A stretch of 49,315 nucleotides of DNA. Source: Circinella minor (lineage: Eukaryota > Mucoromycota > Mucoromycetes > Mucorales > Lichtheimiaceae). Below are positions 11,425 to 22,040 of this stretch, one piece after another. The stretch covers positions 1 through 49,315 of the forward strand of contig JAEPRB010000276.1 in the NCBI GenBank assembly GCA_016758965.1. Reading direction: 5' to 3'. The notes under the pieces were generated by a model. The model did not search any database, was not told where the DNA came from, and saw only the letters and a program-made list of their open reading frames with translations. Numbering within the stretch: the first letter of the stretch is position 1; the number at the start of each line of letters is the position of its first letter. The translations under genes and the position numbers were made by a program.

Positions 11425-12096
11425 TGTTATTCTTGTTGTTTTTTCTTCTTCGTCTTCTTTTTTGTTTCTGCAAGAAACTCGCGCTCGTTTGCCAAAGCTT
11501 GATTAAGCTTTCACTTGAGAGCCTTATGGTCTTTTGCTTTCTAGTTACCAACAGGTCGTGGTTAGCACCAGATAAAGTGTTAGCATGTTTACCTGCTGCT
11601 GGAGCAACGCTAGGAGCAGTAGGAGACACTTCTTTTTTTTTTTGGAGGCTATCTGATCGTCCTTTAGCTTTTTTTTCCCACTTCTCATCACCCCTGGAAA
11701 TTATGTTTATTAATTTATCTTCATAACAGTATGCCTCCTTTTACGCGTCCTTTTTTTCTCATTCTGTCTACTTTATCTGAGGTTTTGGATCTGCTCATAA
11801 TATCTGGAGAACTTTAACATGTTCTTTTGGATATATCGACTCCAACGGTTCATCACACCTTTGCCATTATGTTCGCACCAAGATTCTTCAAGGTTCTCTG
11901 TGAAATATTCTCGAGTGCCTTCTCAGAAAACAGTTGATTCTTGATCAGGCCCAACTACTGAATTTTCAGAATTCTTTAACCAAGATTTACAAATTTAAAA
12001 AACTTCAGCAGCTGAGTAGTCGAGGTTTCCCTGACGTCCTGTTGATTTCTTCAAAGTAGTAACAGCAGGTGTAATTTGTGATGGTGAGTTGTTCAT
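11420..12096 (-). pseudogene. Harbinger second ORF, Myb/NAM-like DNA-binding protein, decayed
   Basis: Read on the minus strand from an ATG at 12096 (MNNSPSQITPAV). The order of blocks fits the Myb/SANT-like, 'NAM-associated' accessory protein of Harbinger elements: LDYSAAEVF, ICKSWLKNSENSVVGPDQ, REYFTENLEESW, GVMNRWSRYIQKNMLKF, YYEQIQNL, then a Lys/Arg-rich tail ending in QKQKRRRRRKNN. Stops interrupt it after AEVF (TAA) and after STVF (TGA where the family has Trp). A poly-A slip near 11630 changes frame. In two-gene Harbinger elements this protein binds the ends and brings the transposase to them. Convergent orientation 45 bp from the transposase supports one element. Assignment comes from family pattern; the pseudogene status from the stops. 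Confidence 0.68.
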
Positions 12097-12529
12097 TTTG
12101 AGATGTCAAAATGTATCTTCAAATACAAAAAAAAAAAACTCAGTTATGAATTAGAAATCAAGATAACATAATTTCATTGTTTTGTTTTTTGATTAAATTA
12201 GCCCTCGACTACTCAAGCACACGAAGTTGAGGTTTTAAAAACACAACGTGTCATTATTAAGAAAATGAACAATCAAATGAGAGGTGAAATACAAGACAGT
12301 CAACTTAATTGACAAGAAACAAGTAGTCAATTTAGCTCTCAAGAAACAGTAACTTTTGATTCGTCTAGTGAGGTTTCTGAAGAATCAACAGTTGCTGATG
12401 CGGTACCTGTAAGTATTTTTTTTTATCAATCAATGTTTGTATTTTCAGCTATTAACAAGTCTATATATAATACAGCGGAAAATAAACCGGACCAATATTT
12501 CTATCAAACTAAACGTCTTCGGTAACTCG

Positions 12530-12731
12530 TTAATTTCCGGACTTAGTTTGTCATAGAATTCGGTTTGATCAAGATCTTTGCTAATACTTGAGAGAACATT
12601 TTCCTTGAGTTGCATAAGATGACTACGAACACCGGATTGACGAGCCATATCGAAGTAGTTAATATAGTTGATGGCTAGTAATTCCGTTCGACTTAAAGTA
12701 TTCTTTCCAGAGTTATATTTCTCTATACATA
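12530..12731 (-). other. Micro-inverted exon segment inside copy A
   Basis: The ~202-bp stretch encodes MQLKENVLSSISKDLDQTE and flanking residues on the minus strand, while everything around it in arm A reads on the plus strand. In arm B the same stretch (about 17646-17846) is collinear with its neighbours. Edges in A are ...GTAACTCG/TTAATTTCC and CTCTATACATA/GAATTTTG. Confidence 0.9.
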
Positions 12732-13518
12732 GAATTTTGTAATATTTTCGAAGAGGTATGTAACTTTTATTAATGATATATTTATCAGTTATAACAAATG
12801 TATATTAACTGTTGTAATGGACTATGCAAGAAAACAATTCTCAAAGTATTAAAACCATATTACAACAAAAATACACAAAAACTCTCAAAGAAAGAAAAGT
12901 ATTAGAAATTATTGAAAATATGTAAGTAGACAACAACTTGATAATTTGGGGTTTTGGCAGTTGGACGATTTTTGGATAGCTCAGATTAAACTCTTAATGA
13001 TACTTTTATGTATATAGATATAATAATAATACACTAGTTGTAGACAAAGCCCGGTTTGGAGATGTAGTATTCAAATCTGTTTTTGATGAGATGATGCGTG
13101 ATGTGCCGTACACTAAGCGTGAAGGGTAATACTTTTTTTGGTTATCGCTAGTCCATAATATCTAAATAGAAATATATTTATTTATTTTCATATTACTGAC
13201 AATTGATTTTAGACAATTCACAAGATTAAATAGTCATTATAATGTTCGTGCAGATGCTATCATATCATTTATTATGAACGATGAACATTTACGATCCATG
13301 GTTGTAGAGATTAAATCAGAAACAAAACCAACAGAACGTGATTTCATGAAATTAGCACTAGAAATGAAAGTTATGCTAGATTCCATGGTAGATCGATATG
13401 TTCCTGATCCAGTTGTGTTTGGTGTTTTAGTTGAAGGTCAGTTAGTATCTTATATATTTGCGTATGAAATCATCCCTTCCCTTTTGATCGCTAAATTTTA
13501 ATCATAATCAATATCAGG

Positions 13519-13798
13519 TGTAATAGAGCATGATCGATTATTGTATACTCACAATCGGATTCGATCAGTCAATTTGCGGAAGCGTAAGTAAGATAGATTG
13601 GTAGGAACAAGAGGGCTCGAGAATATATATGAATAAAAACAAATAATGTTTCCTGGTTGTCAGTACATAGATATCTATTTTAATATTTCTGTATCCAACC
13701 GTATACTCAACTATTCTATCGTCTATACTTAGCATTTCGCGGATAACCATGTAGAGCAACAATCTCATCGTTGAATATAGCGTTGCAATGGACTTATG
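13519..13798. other. Extra ~280-bp segment in arm A absent from arm B
   Basis: In arm B the intron acceptor AATCAATATCAG is followed directly by GTTATACAATGCGC. In arm A the same acceptor is followed by about 280 unrelated bases that end in ACATCAG before GTTATACCATGTGC resumes. The segment therefore was inserted in A or deleted from B, with a short CAG repeat at both edges. No coding content recognised. Confidence 0.75.
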
Positions 13799-14060
13799 CC
13801 ATTACATCAGGTTATACCATGTGCACATATAAAATGGTCCTTGAATATGATGGCGCATGACCATTCATTAGTATGCGTACATGCGATTTGCCGCAAAGTA
13901 AATATGAGACGTATGAGTGTCTTAAAAGGAGCTTTGAGGGCATTATTTCAATTAAGAGTTCGTATTTTTTTTTTGGTTCAACCAGCTTGGTATATTATGG
14001 ATTTATTCTAATACTATTATTAATACATACATTATAAAATAGGCCCTTGTTGAACAACCT

Positions 14061-16230
14061 GTAGAGGTATTCAAATATAATAGGATAAAAAATGAAGCCT
14101 CTATCTAAAGAAAAAAAATCCTCGAGACCAACAGCGTTATATCCCACCAGTTCATCCATTCAACATACTAAAGAATAATAATATGCCCAAAATAAATTAT
14201 AACAATTCAAGTTTAACTATTTTTACTACTACTTCCTTATCTCTATCAACATTTAAAATCAAGGTAATGAATGACTATTCGAGAAGAAATGTTGTTGTTT
14301 AGCATAATGTAATTATTAGTACCAAAATTGCCTTGTTTCCTCAGCGTCGCACAAGAAGCCAAGAACGGAACAAAATGTTATTTATTACAATTCATTTTAT
14401 TTATGTGTAAAATCTAATATAATATAATATAATATAGTTATTTTCATGAAATTAAAATTAAAGTTTACATATCCAAATAATACTACAGTAACAGTTTGAA
14501 AACTGTAATATGATAATAAGTAATCGATAAAAACTACTACTAACAATTATCTACACTACTCATAAATGTTCAAAATTGAAGTGTCTCTTTTTTTCTTATC
14601 GCATAAAGATCCACATCTGGTAATGAAAGCGGTTCAATTTTTTGCTAAGAAAACATTACAATTACTGCATACTTCTAATGAATATATCTTTGCTATGGTA
14701 CCTATCATTTGTTTTGATATAAACACATACCTGCCTTTTCATACTTTCGCTGGACTACCAGTAATTTCATTTGTCTCAGCCATTAGTATTTATAAACCTA
14801 ATGTACTCATTATCCGTTGAGATCGTATTTATTGATATGCAAAAGTCAGATATTTTATTATTATTTGTAACTTAAACCTTACATTACGACTTTCTACTTG
14901 GTGCTTATGTTCATGATCTTTTTTTTTTTTAATTTTAGCCTACGTATAAGATATACAATATACATTCATTAGTCATATATATATTGTTTTTAAGCAAAAC
15001 ATATTTCAATTGCTCATCCAGTGATTCTTTATCAAAAAATGCCATTGAGGTAAAATAATTTGATTACGACACGGAAAAGAGGTGAATGAAAAGTGTGTAA
15101 TCAAAAAATCCAAGATATGTTTTTCTTTTTTGTGTATGGATGTGTTATCCTTGAAATTTTATCAAATACTGACAAACTGTACAATATTGCAGCGGTCTCA
15201 AAAACGGAAAAAATATAATATGCTATACGTAGGATCAATTTTTTGGGATAAAAGGAGTATTGTTGAAAGTGAAATTTCAATGGGCTCGTTAGATGGGCAA
15301 GGCAGGTATATGAAGCGATTAACAAAAGTTTGGTTTGGTTGGAGGATCAACAGTGCTTATGAAATGTATAAAAGCGAAAGGCGGAGGATCGAAACCATTT
15401 ATTGTGTCCCATACTTATTTTCAAACTGCTTGTTTTTTTTTTTCAAACAGAGAAAGATAATAAAATGAGGAGTGTTTTCCTTCGAAGATGAGTAAATAGA
15501 CAAATCTCAAAATGAGAAACTTTTACTAATTTTAAACAGTTCCCACCAAAAAATGTACTTTTTTGCGAGGATGCTTGGCTTTTCAATAGATAACCATACC
15601 GCGAGAAGTACTCAAATTAAACCTTTTAATTTTTACTCCACCTAAAATTGACTGATATATTCTATTTTAAAATGTTAATACGTATTATCCTTAAGATATC
15701 CTCTTCATTAATCAAGCTGATCATCATTCTAAAGAAATGCTTTGAAGCGAGAGAAGGTAATCAATATAACATATTTTCAATTGTGATATGCCCATAATAT
15801 ATAGTATTAATAACTACGTACGTAACGTAAACTTTTATACTTGGTCTTCACATCAAATGCTTGATATTAATTGTATGTTTAAAACCGTTTCTACAAACTT
15901 TGTATGTAGTCCATTTCAATTTCAGGGTTGTGGGTTGTGGATTTTATCAAAGAACTATTTTGAAAATGGACTTTTTCCTTTAATGAAGAATATAAATGAA
16001 CAAGACATTTTATGGTAAAAATATAATAGGGATAACATGTAATTCTGTGAGGTGGTTAGTATATTCAAAAAAAAAATGTTGAAAACTAGAATTGGATGAT
16101 ATGAAAGTAAAGTTGGGGAGAAGATGTATATGATAGAATAAATGCGTCTGTGAATTGGGCAGATAAAAACATGTTGAAAATGAATAAAAGTTTGGTATAG
16201 TTGTTGATAGCGATAAAAGAAATAGTAGTA
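14061..16230. other. Spacer between the two inverted arms
   Basis: About 2.2 kb between arm A and the MITE next to arm B. The first ~100 bp may be the last exon of copy A (LVEQPVEVFKY near 14045-14080). The rest is AT-rich. Open frames at 14566-14820 (+) and 15082-15468 (+) show no family motif and no splice-linked partner, so I do not call them genes. No internal transposase was recognised. Confidence 0.5.
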
Positions 16231-16392
16231 CAGTAAGACCCCGCTTTTTGCACCCTCGATTTTTGCACCCTCGATTTTTGCACCCTCGATTTTGCACACA
16301 CCCGATTTTTGCGACCCCACTTTTTGCACACCCCCGATTTTTGCACTATTTTCGAGCCCAATTCCACCTGTGCAAAAAACGGGGTTCAACTG
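16231..16392. mobile_element. 162-bp pogo/Fot-type MITE
   Basis: Left end CAGTAAGACCCCGCTTTTTG and right end, read in reverse complement, CAGTTGAACCCCGTTTTTTG form imperfect terminal inverted repeats. Both are flanked by TA (16229-16230 and 16393-16394), the target duplication of Tc1/mariner-pogo elements. The interior repeats CCCTCGATTTTTGCA three times and then variants. No coding capacity; a non-autonomous element. Confidence 0.85.
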
Positions 16393-16517
16393 TAATAAAA
16401 AAAGTTAAGCTTGAATTCTTATGATTTGTTTTAGTATATTATTATTCTTCAGCATATTGTACGGATGAACTTGTGGGATACAATGCTGTTGGTCTTGACC
16501 ATTTTTTTCTTAATATA

Positions 16518-16612
16518 CAGTCGAACCCCACTTTTTGCACAGATGGGATTTAGGCCAAGAAGTGTGCAAAAAGCGGGTGTGTGCAAAAAGCAGGTGTGCA
16601 AATAGTTGTAAA
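16518..16612. mobile_element. Partial second copy of the pogo-type MITE at the edge of arm B
   Basis: TA is followed by CAGTCGAACCCCACTTTTTG and then GTGTGCAAAAAGCGGG-like units that resemble the MITE interior. The opposite terminus is missing or eroded; the sequence runs into the end of the inverted copy B. On the minus strand the last exon of copy B reads straight into it. Confidence 0.7.
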
Positions 16613-18260
16613 GATCGTTCAACAAGAACCTATTTTATAATACATGTATTAATAATATTAGAATAAATTTATAATATACCAAGCTCGTTGTACCGAAAAA
16701 AATACGAACTCTTAGTTGAAATAGGGCCCGCAAAGTTCCTTTTAAGACGCTCATATCATATTTGCTTCGTGGCAAATAGCATGTACGCATGTTGATAAAT
16801 CTGTATACGCCATCATATTCAAGCTCCATTTTATATGTGCGCATTGTATAACCTGATATTGATTATAATTAAAATTTAGCGATCAAAAGAGAAGGGATGA
16901 TTTCATACGCAAATATATAAGATACTAACTGACCTTCAACTAAAACACCAAACACAACTGGATCAGGAACATATCGATCTACCATGGAATCTAACATAAC
17001 TTTCATTTCTACTGCTAATTTCATGAAATCACGTTCTGTTGTTTTTGTTTCTGATTTAATCTCTACAACCATGGATCGTAAATCTTCATCGTTCATAATA
17101 AATGATATGATAGCATCGTCATGAACATTGTAATGATTATTTAACCTTGTGAATTGTCTAAAATCGATTGTCAGTAATATGAAAATAAATAAATATATTT
17201 CTATTTAGATATTATGGACTAGCGATAACCAAAAAAAGTATTACCCTTCACGCTTAGTGTACGGCACATCACGCATCATCTCATCAAAAACAGATTTGAA
17301 TACTACATCTCCAAACCGGGCTTTGTCTACAACTAGTGTACTATTATTATATCTATATACATAAAAGTATCATTACGTAAGAGTTTAATGTCTGAGCTAT
17401 CCAAAAATCGTCCAACTGCCAAAACCCCAAATTATCAAGTTGTTGTCCACTTACATATTTTCAATAATTTCTAATACCTTTCTTTCTTTGAGAGTTTTTG
17501 TGTATTTTTGTTATAATATGGTTTTAATACTTTGAGAATTGTTTTCTTGCATAGTCTATTACAACAGTTAATATTCAGTTGTTATAACTGATAAATATAT
17601 CATTAATAAAAGTTACATACCTCTTCGAAAATATTACAAAATTCCTTAATTTCCGGACTTAGTTTGTCATAGCATTCGGTTTGATCAAGATCTTTGCTAA
17701 TACTTGAGAGAACATTTTCCCTGAGTTGCATAAGATAACTACGGACATCGGATTGAGGAACCATATCGAAGTAGTAAATATAGCTGATGCCTAGTAATTC
17801 CGTTCGACATAAAGTATTCTTTCTAGAGTTATATTTCTCCATACACGAGTTACGGAAGACGTTTAGTTTGATGGAAATATTGGTCCTGTTTATTTTCCAC
17901 TGTATTATATATAGACTTGTTAATAGCTAAAATTACAAACATTGATTGATAAAAAAAAAATACTTACAGGTACTGCATCACCAACTGTTGATTCTTCAGA
18001 AGTTCCGTTAGACGATTCGGAAGTTACTGTTTCTTAGGAACTAGGCTGACTGCTTGTTTCTTGTGAACTAAGTCGAGTGTCTTGTATCTCACCTCTCATT
18101 TGGTTGTTTGTTTTCTTAATAATGATACGTTGTGTTTTTAAAACCTCAACTTCGTGTGCTTGAGTAGTTAAGCGCTAATTTAATCAAAAAAAAAAAAAAA
18201 AAAAAAACAATGAATTAATGTATCTTGGATTTGAATGCTTATTCATAAATGAGTTTTTTT
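16613..18260 (-). repeat. Inverted repeat arm B
   Basis: Reverse-complement partner of arm A, with exons and introns both conserved. It keeps the uninverted exon order and lacks the extra 280-bp intron segment. It also extends further upstream in gene terms (exon near 18440-18646), where arm A is cut off at the Harbinger boundary. Confidence 0.9.
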
Positions 18261-18660
18261 TTGTACACTAAAAGAGTTACTTTTTCAATGGAAATCTCAA
18301 TACTCGAAGATATTGTTTGCCAAGAATCCCTTTTTGAACTAATATCGCCAACCTGTAAATAAAATTTAAAAGTGACTATTAAAAGTAGATTCAAAAAAAT
18401 TGTTTCCTGTTAAGCATTTGTTATTGTTAATATTACCTTTCAAGATTTTCCCAACCGCCTTGATTCTTTGAGGAATTTGTCCTTCGAAATTCTTTCCAAA
18501 GCTTCGACAGATTTTTTGGAGTTATGCCAAGACACGAAGTTATCTTTATTTTGTTTCACAAATTGCGTGAAACACGGCACCTTGTGTGTTGTGTAGAAAG
18601 TGGCAAGCTCTGTGTCAAAGTTAGTATTGTTTTCTTTCACTTTCACTAGAAAATCACATA
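16613..18660 (-). pseudogene. Multi-exon gene of unknown function, PD-(D/E)XK-like core, copy B
   Basis: Minus-strand exon chain: a piece at about 18440-18660 (ELATFYTTHKVPCFTQFVKQ); 17955-18175 (EVEVLKTQRIIIKK, EESTVGDAVP, donor gtaagt); 17627-17897 (WKINRTNISIKLNVFRNS, MQLRENVLSSISKDLDQTE, FCNIFEEV); the KERKVLEIIENM exon near 17455-17550; TLVVDKARFGDVVFKSVFDE near 17245-17345; ADAIISFIMNDEDLR, VVEIKSETK, VVFGVLVEG near 16930-17160; and YTMRTYKMELEYDGVYRF, LKGTLRALFQLR near 16700-16848. It fixes the order that copy A has lost. Stops by C-to-T change (CAA to TAA in the second listed exon and before QKYTK) suggest it too is dead. Lys- and Asp-containing EIK block plus the following strand suggests a nuclease-like fold; unproven. 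Confidence 0.65.
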
Positions 18661-20000
18661 CCTAAAGCTCCACGCGTATTTGCCCATTGTTGTCTTGAAA
18701 CAAGAAAAAGGGCCCGGATACCATGTATAAGGCAAATAGAATTAATTGTTCTCAATTAGGAAGTGCTCCTAGTAGTGAAGCGAAAGGGAGATTATTCTAT
18801 TCTAAAATGACAACTATACTTTATATATGAATTGAAACTTATAACTTTTGAAAAATAATAATAATGATAATAGCTAGCTATTTGTCATACGTACCCTGTA
18901 TATGCTCGAGATGCATTTTGCTGTCCCTTTTTGTCTCTACAATCGATTTTGCCACAGACATTATTGCACTTTGCTTTCTTGCTGTTCGATTTGCATTCAA
19001 TGTTGCCACATATTCTTAATTTTCTTTATGAATGTCTTTACGCAGATTATTACTGCTGCTATCCGTAAATATTCGAAGTGCTATAATAGAATTTGGATCT
19101 GTTAACACTAAATTATGTTGCAACTACAATTAACACTTTTGGAAACGTACTTATCACTTCATATAAGCCCAATAAGCTCGATTCCATAGCGCTGGAATCA
19201 ATGGCAGTAGTTAGACTAATGGTAAATTCCTTATTGATGGTTTGGTTTGTCGACAATGTTCTTAGAAACACTAACATCAGTAGCATTTTCATCTCCACAC
19301 GCAATCATGAAATATCCATTAGATAATGCTTTTGTTCCACTAGATTTCTCCTGGCATTAGGATTTCTTCCTTCTGTTTTTTCTTCCACGTCTTTTATTAT
19401 TACGTATTAGAGTTATATTTCATGAACTTTTTCTCTTATGCTTTATGCTACGTGTTTAAATCTCAGCTACATGTCATAGTCAAAATTGATTGGCTGAATC
19501 CAAATGTCATAATCTTTTTTTATTGGTTTTCACTGCCTCATTCACTTTATATAGCCAATGCCCATCTTTTTTTCCTAATTCTTAGTTTTTTAGATATTGG
19601 TGACAAATAAAGGTTTTTTTTGGTATTTTGATCCTTATTCCTTACGTACCATCCTGTCCTGCAAGTGTTTAATATTAGTATGAAAATATTTGTTGTGGTT
19701 GATATGTTTTGTTCTTGATCAAATACTTTACAGCTGAATATATAATATTTGGAAAAAATAAGATTATTTGGTAACTATATATTAGAGGATTTTGCATTAT
19801 ACAATCACGGACATCGCAAATGGTAACTTATTATTGAAGTCCTATTTTAATGTCGCCTATGGGGAAATTACTTTTCGTTTATCGATAAAATTTCTCAATA
19901 ATCATTTTGATTCATAAACACTGAAAAATTGACATTTGGGTACCCAAAAACTTACAACGACTATCAGAAATTTTCATTGATGAAGAAAATTTTTTATATT
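18661..20000. other. AT-rich region with decayed coding-like sequence
   Basis: Minus-strand frames near 19230-19350 (SSGTKALSNGYFMIACGDEN, VSVSKNIVDKP) and near 18920-19110 (LTDPNSIIALRIFTDSSSNN, NRTARKQSAIMSVAKSIVE) look protein-like but are interrupted by stops and shifts. No family recognised. The rest is AT-rich without a supportable gene. Confidence 0.4.
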
Positions 20001-20130
20001 GGCCGTTTTACCCTGACAGTCTACCTGACATCTCTCCAGCCATTTTCTTCCAACTTCAATTTACCCTGACGTCTACCCTGACATCTTTCCAGCCATTTGA
20101 TTTTAACTTTGTTTTACCCTGATATTTTTT
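20001..20130 (+). repeat. Left terminal repeat array of the 20-kb element
   Basis: Four occurrences of an ACCTGACA/ACCCTGACA core in about 115 bp, with the longer unit (core, CCAGCCATTT, AACTT, TTTT) occurring about twice with small differences. The inner end runs into a T-rich stretch. Confidence 0.75.
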
Positions 20131-20213
20131 TATTCATTTTTTTTTTGTTCTTCATCGTGGTAACGATCAGCAGGCAATTTGTATGTTTTATTGCGAAAAA
20201 TACACTCAGGAAA

Positions 20214-21545
20214 ATGTTCCCAAGCTAAGCAAAAGAATAGAAGAAACGGAAAAACATTTACGTGTTGAATGATTCAACAATTTCCTTTGTTGCAATGTCA
20301 AAAACGGATAAATCAACAAAAATTCGTTTACATACAGCTTACATATCCTGCTATGATGGCAAAGAGTGATGACAAGTTAGTTCATTCTAGAGTTATCCTT
20401 CGTAAGTTGGCGGCAACAAAAGTGAAAACTCTATTTCCTGTACGTATTTCTTAATTTTTTTTTTATGCTATACTAGAAAATTAGGCTTAGATCGTACAGT
20501 TTGTCAACCTTGTGTATCTTTACCAGTGACCCAGGTAAATGGGGTAATGTTTGATTGTAAAGAGGTAACCACGAACACTGTCAATACGTAGACGACCTTC
20601 TTTGATGACCAAGATCATCTTCGCTTTTGAACAATGGTGTGATCGAGTTTTTAAATAGGGTGCGAGGAGATACTTTTTAATGGGCGGAGTACTAATATTC
20701 GCACTTTATCAAAAATCGCATGAATTTTACCAATACGTATATTAGAATAAAAAAATATATTGTTATCAGACTGTATAAAAAGATTCATGCATATATATAT
20801 ATATATATATTAAGAGCATGGTATGATTATTCGTTGACATAACATACATTCGCTTACTATCTTTTTTTTTTAATAAAATTTATTTTCACAGCATAAGGGA
20901 GTCCTAAAGTTATCTACCCTAATGTGCGTTCCAAGAGAGCAACCAAAGATGACGAGCAGATAACCACGAGAGTATTGTATGTTTTAAACGAAAAATATCT
21001 AGATAAATTTCGTTAAAAATTTATTTCACTCTTGTAATGATGTAAACCTAATATATCAGTATCGATCTTTCTAGACGATCCAAGCAAAAGACTTGTCACT
21101 ACGTACCTAGCGAGACACCCCGGAATAGTGTGAATAGTCTGAAGAATGAAGGGTTCACCATCATTGATTATGTACCCAAGCCGGCCTCAAATGACTACAA
21201 AGTTAATAGGGTACGCTGCTTGCGATCTCTGTGAGACAAGTCTGGTGGAGAGATCGTTGGTGAACTCTATTTTTGATTTCAAGCTGCTGCAAGTAGGCTG
21301 CTGACCCATATTGGCTGAAAGAGATATGATCAAAAAGGGTGATATATTCGATACATTAAATATGACCGGTGATATGCAAAGTAAGAGAACATGTTGAATG
21401 ATATAGGAAAACTAAAAATTTTATGGTACGTATTTCAGACTTATTACTGTTTATATGCGAAAAATTGAAAAGTTTGTCTTGTAGCACTTACTTGACTTTG
21501 CCGGTTTAACTACCAAAATCTTGGATTTAAACCAATTTCTCAAAG
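20214..21545 (+). pseudogene. Y-x-R-K-S family protein, decayed copy 1
   Basis: Recognised by comparison with the copies at 28-29 kb and 47.5-49 kb. Blocks: AKSDDKLVHSRVILRKL near 20358-20412; IVQFVNLVYL with preceding stops near 20475-20525; SLKNEGFTIIDYVPKPAS near 21140-21193, which is the degraded form of the GY.RKS block; IFDTLNMTGDMQ ending at 21381 with a GTAAGAG donor at exactly the GD-x-Q boundary used in the other copies; LDFAGLTTKILDLNQFLK near 21490-21546 followed by gtaag. Stops (several from CAG/CAA to TAG/TAA) and frame changes make it non-functional. Function of the family is unknown; see the intact-looking copy. Confidence 0.7.
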
Positions 21546-22040
21546 TAAGATAGAGATTAAATCTGACATTATATTTTTTATTTTGGGGGTGGTGGACAAA
21601 TTAAAAAAAAAAAAAAAACAATGGTCAACAAGTTGCACAATTTGGAATGAAGTTCACATTATTTACGATCTCAGTCCACTGGTAGAAAACAATAAAAAAT
21701 TAAAGATTATTTGATCGCGAAAACGACCGTACGTAGGTACCAAAGAAGTTTGGAATAAATATCAGAAATAAAAAACTATTATCGATTTACGGGCCGTTTT
21801 TTCTCCCAATGGTTTGGATACAGGTGTGATGATTGGAATAGATGGATGTAATAGAGCATAACATTGGATGAGTAGAATCATCATTCCCGTAACAAATGTC
21901 ATGGTCTTCCATTTTTTGTATTCTTTTGCTTAACTTAAGAACATTTCTCGGGGGGGGGGTTGCAACAAAACATACAACAAATTGTTTGTGATCTGGTGAT
22001 TATTACCATGGTGAAGAGAAAAAAAAAGAAACAAATAAAA

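Larger units (their letters stand above)
12118..14060 (+). repeat. Inverted repeat arm A of a ~1.7-1.9 kb duplicated segment
   Basis: This segment matches, in reverse complement, the stretch at about 16.61-18.26 kb over its whole length, including introns. Landmark pairs: CAAGCACACGAAGTTGAGG (12210s and 18140s), the AENKxDQYF-encoding stretch (12480s and 17880s), the VVEIKSET exon (13300s and 17070s) and the YKM.LEYDG exon (13830s and 16830s). Point differences are scattered, so the copies are diverged, not an exact palindrome. Arm A differs by a ~200-bp inversion (12530-12731) and a ~280-bp extra segment (13519-13798). Its left edge abuts the Harbinger second ORF. Confidence 0.9.
12203..14100 (+). 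pseudogene. Multi-exon gene of unknown function, PD-(D/E)XK-like core, copy A (disrupted)
   Basis: Exon-like pieces on the plus strand: from about 12203 to 12411 (ends ...ADAVP, donor gtaagt), QENNSQSIKTILQQKY near 12827-12921, TLVVDKARFGDVVFKSVFDE near 13030-13127, FTRLNSHYNVRADAIISF then VVEIKSET near 13213-13440, and YKMVLEYDGA near 13811-13960. The order Asp (ADAII), then E-x-K (VEIK), a helix, then strand VVFGVLVEG matches the layout of restriction-endonuclease-like folds; this is inference. Lesions: TGA in the first piece, an inverted exon (12530-12731), and a stop near 13858 in the last block. I know no named function. Copy B on the other strand gives the uninverted arrangement. Confidence 0.65.

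Noticed and set aside
14566..14820. 84-codon plus-strand open frame in the arm spacer
   Set aside because: Reads smoothly but has no recognised family, no introns to match its neighbours and no partner; not enough to call a gene.
15955..16389. Minus-strand open frames with repeating KIEGA/NRGCK peptides
   Set aside because: They are translations of the 15-bp tandem repeat inside the pogo-type MITE, open in several frames at once; not a protein.
12118..18260. Inverted arms as a possible assembly palindrome artefact
   Set aside because: The arms differ by scattered substitutions, a micro-inversion and a 280-bp segment, so they are real diverged copies.
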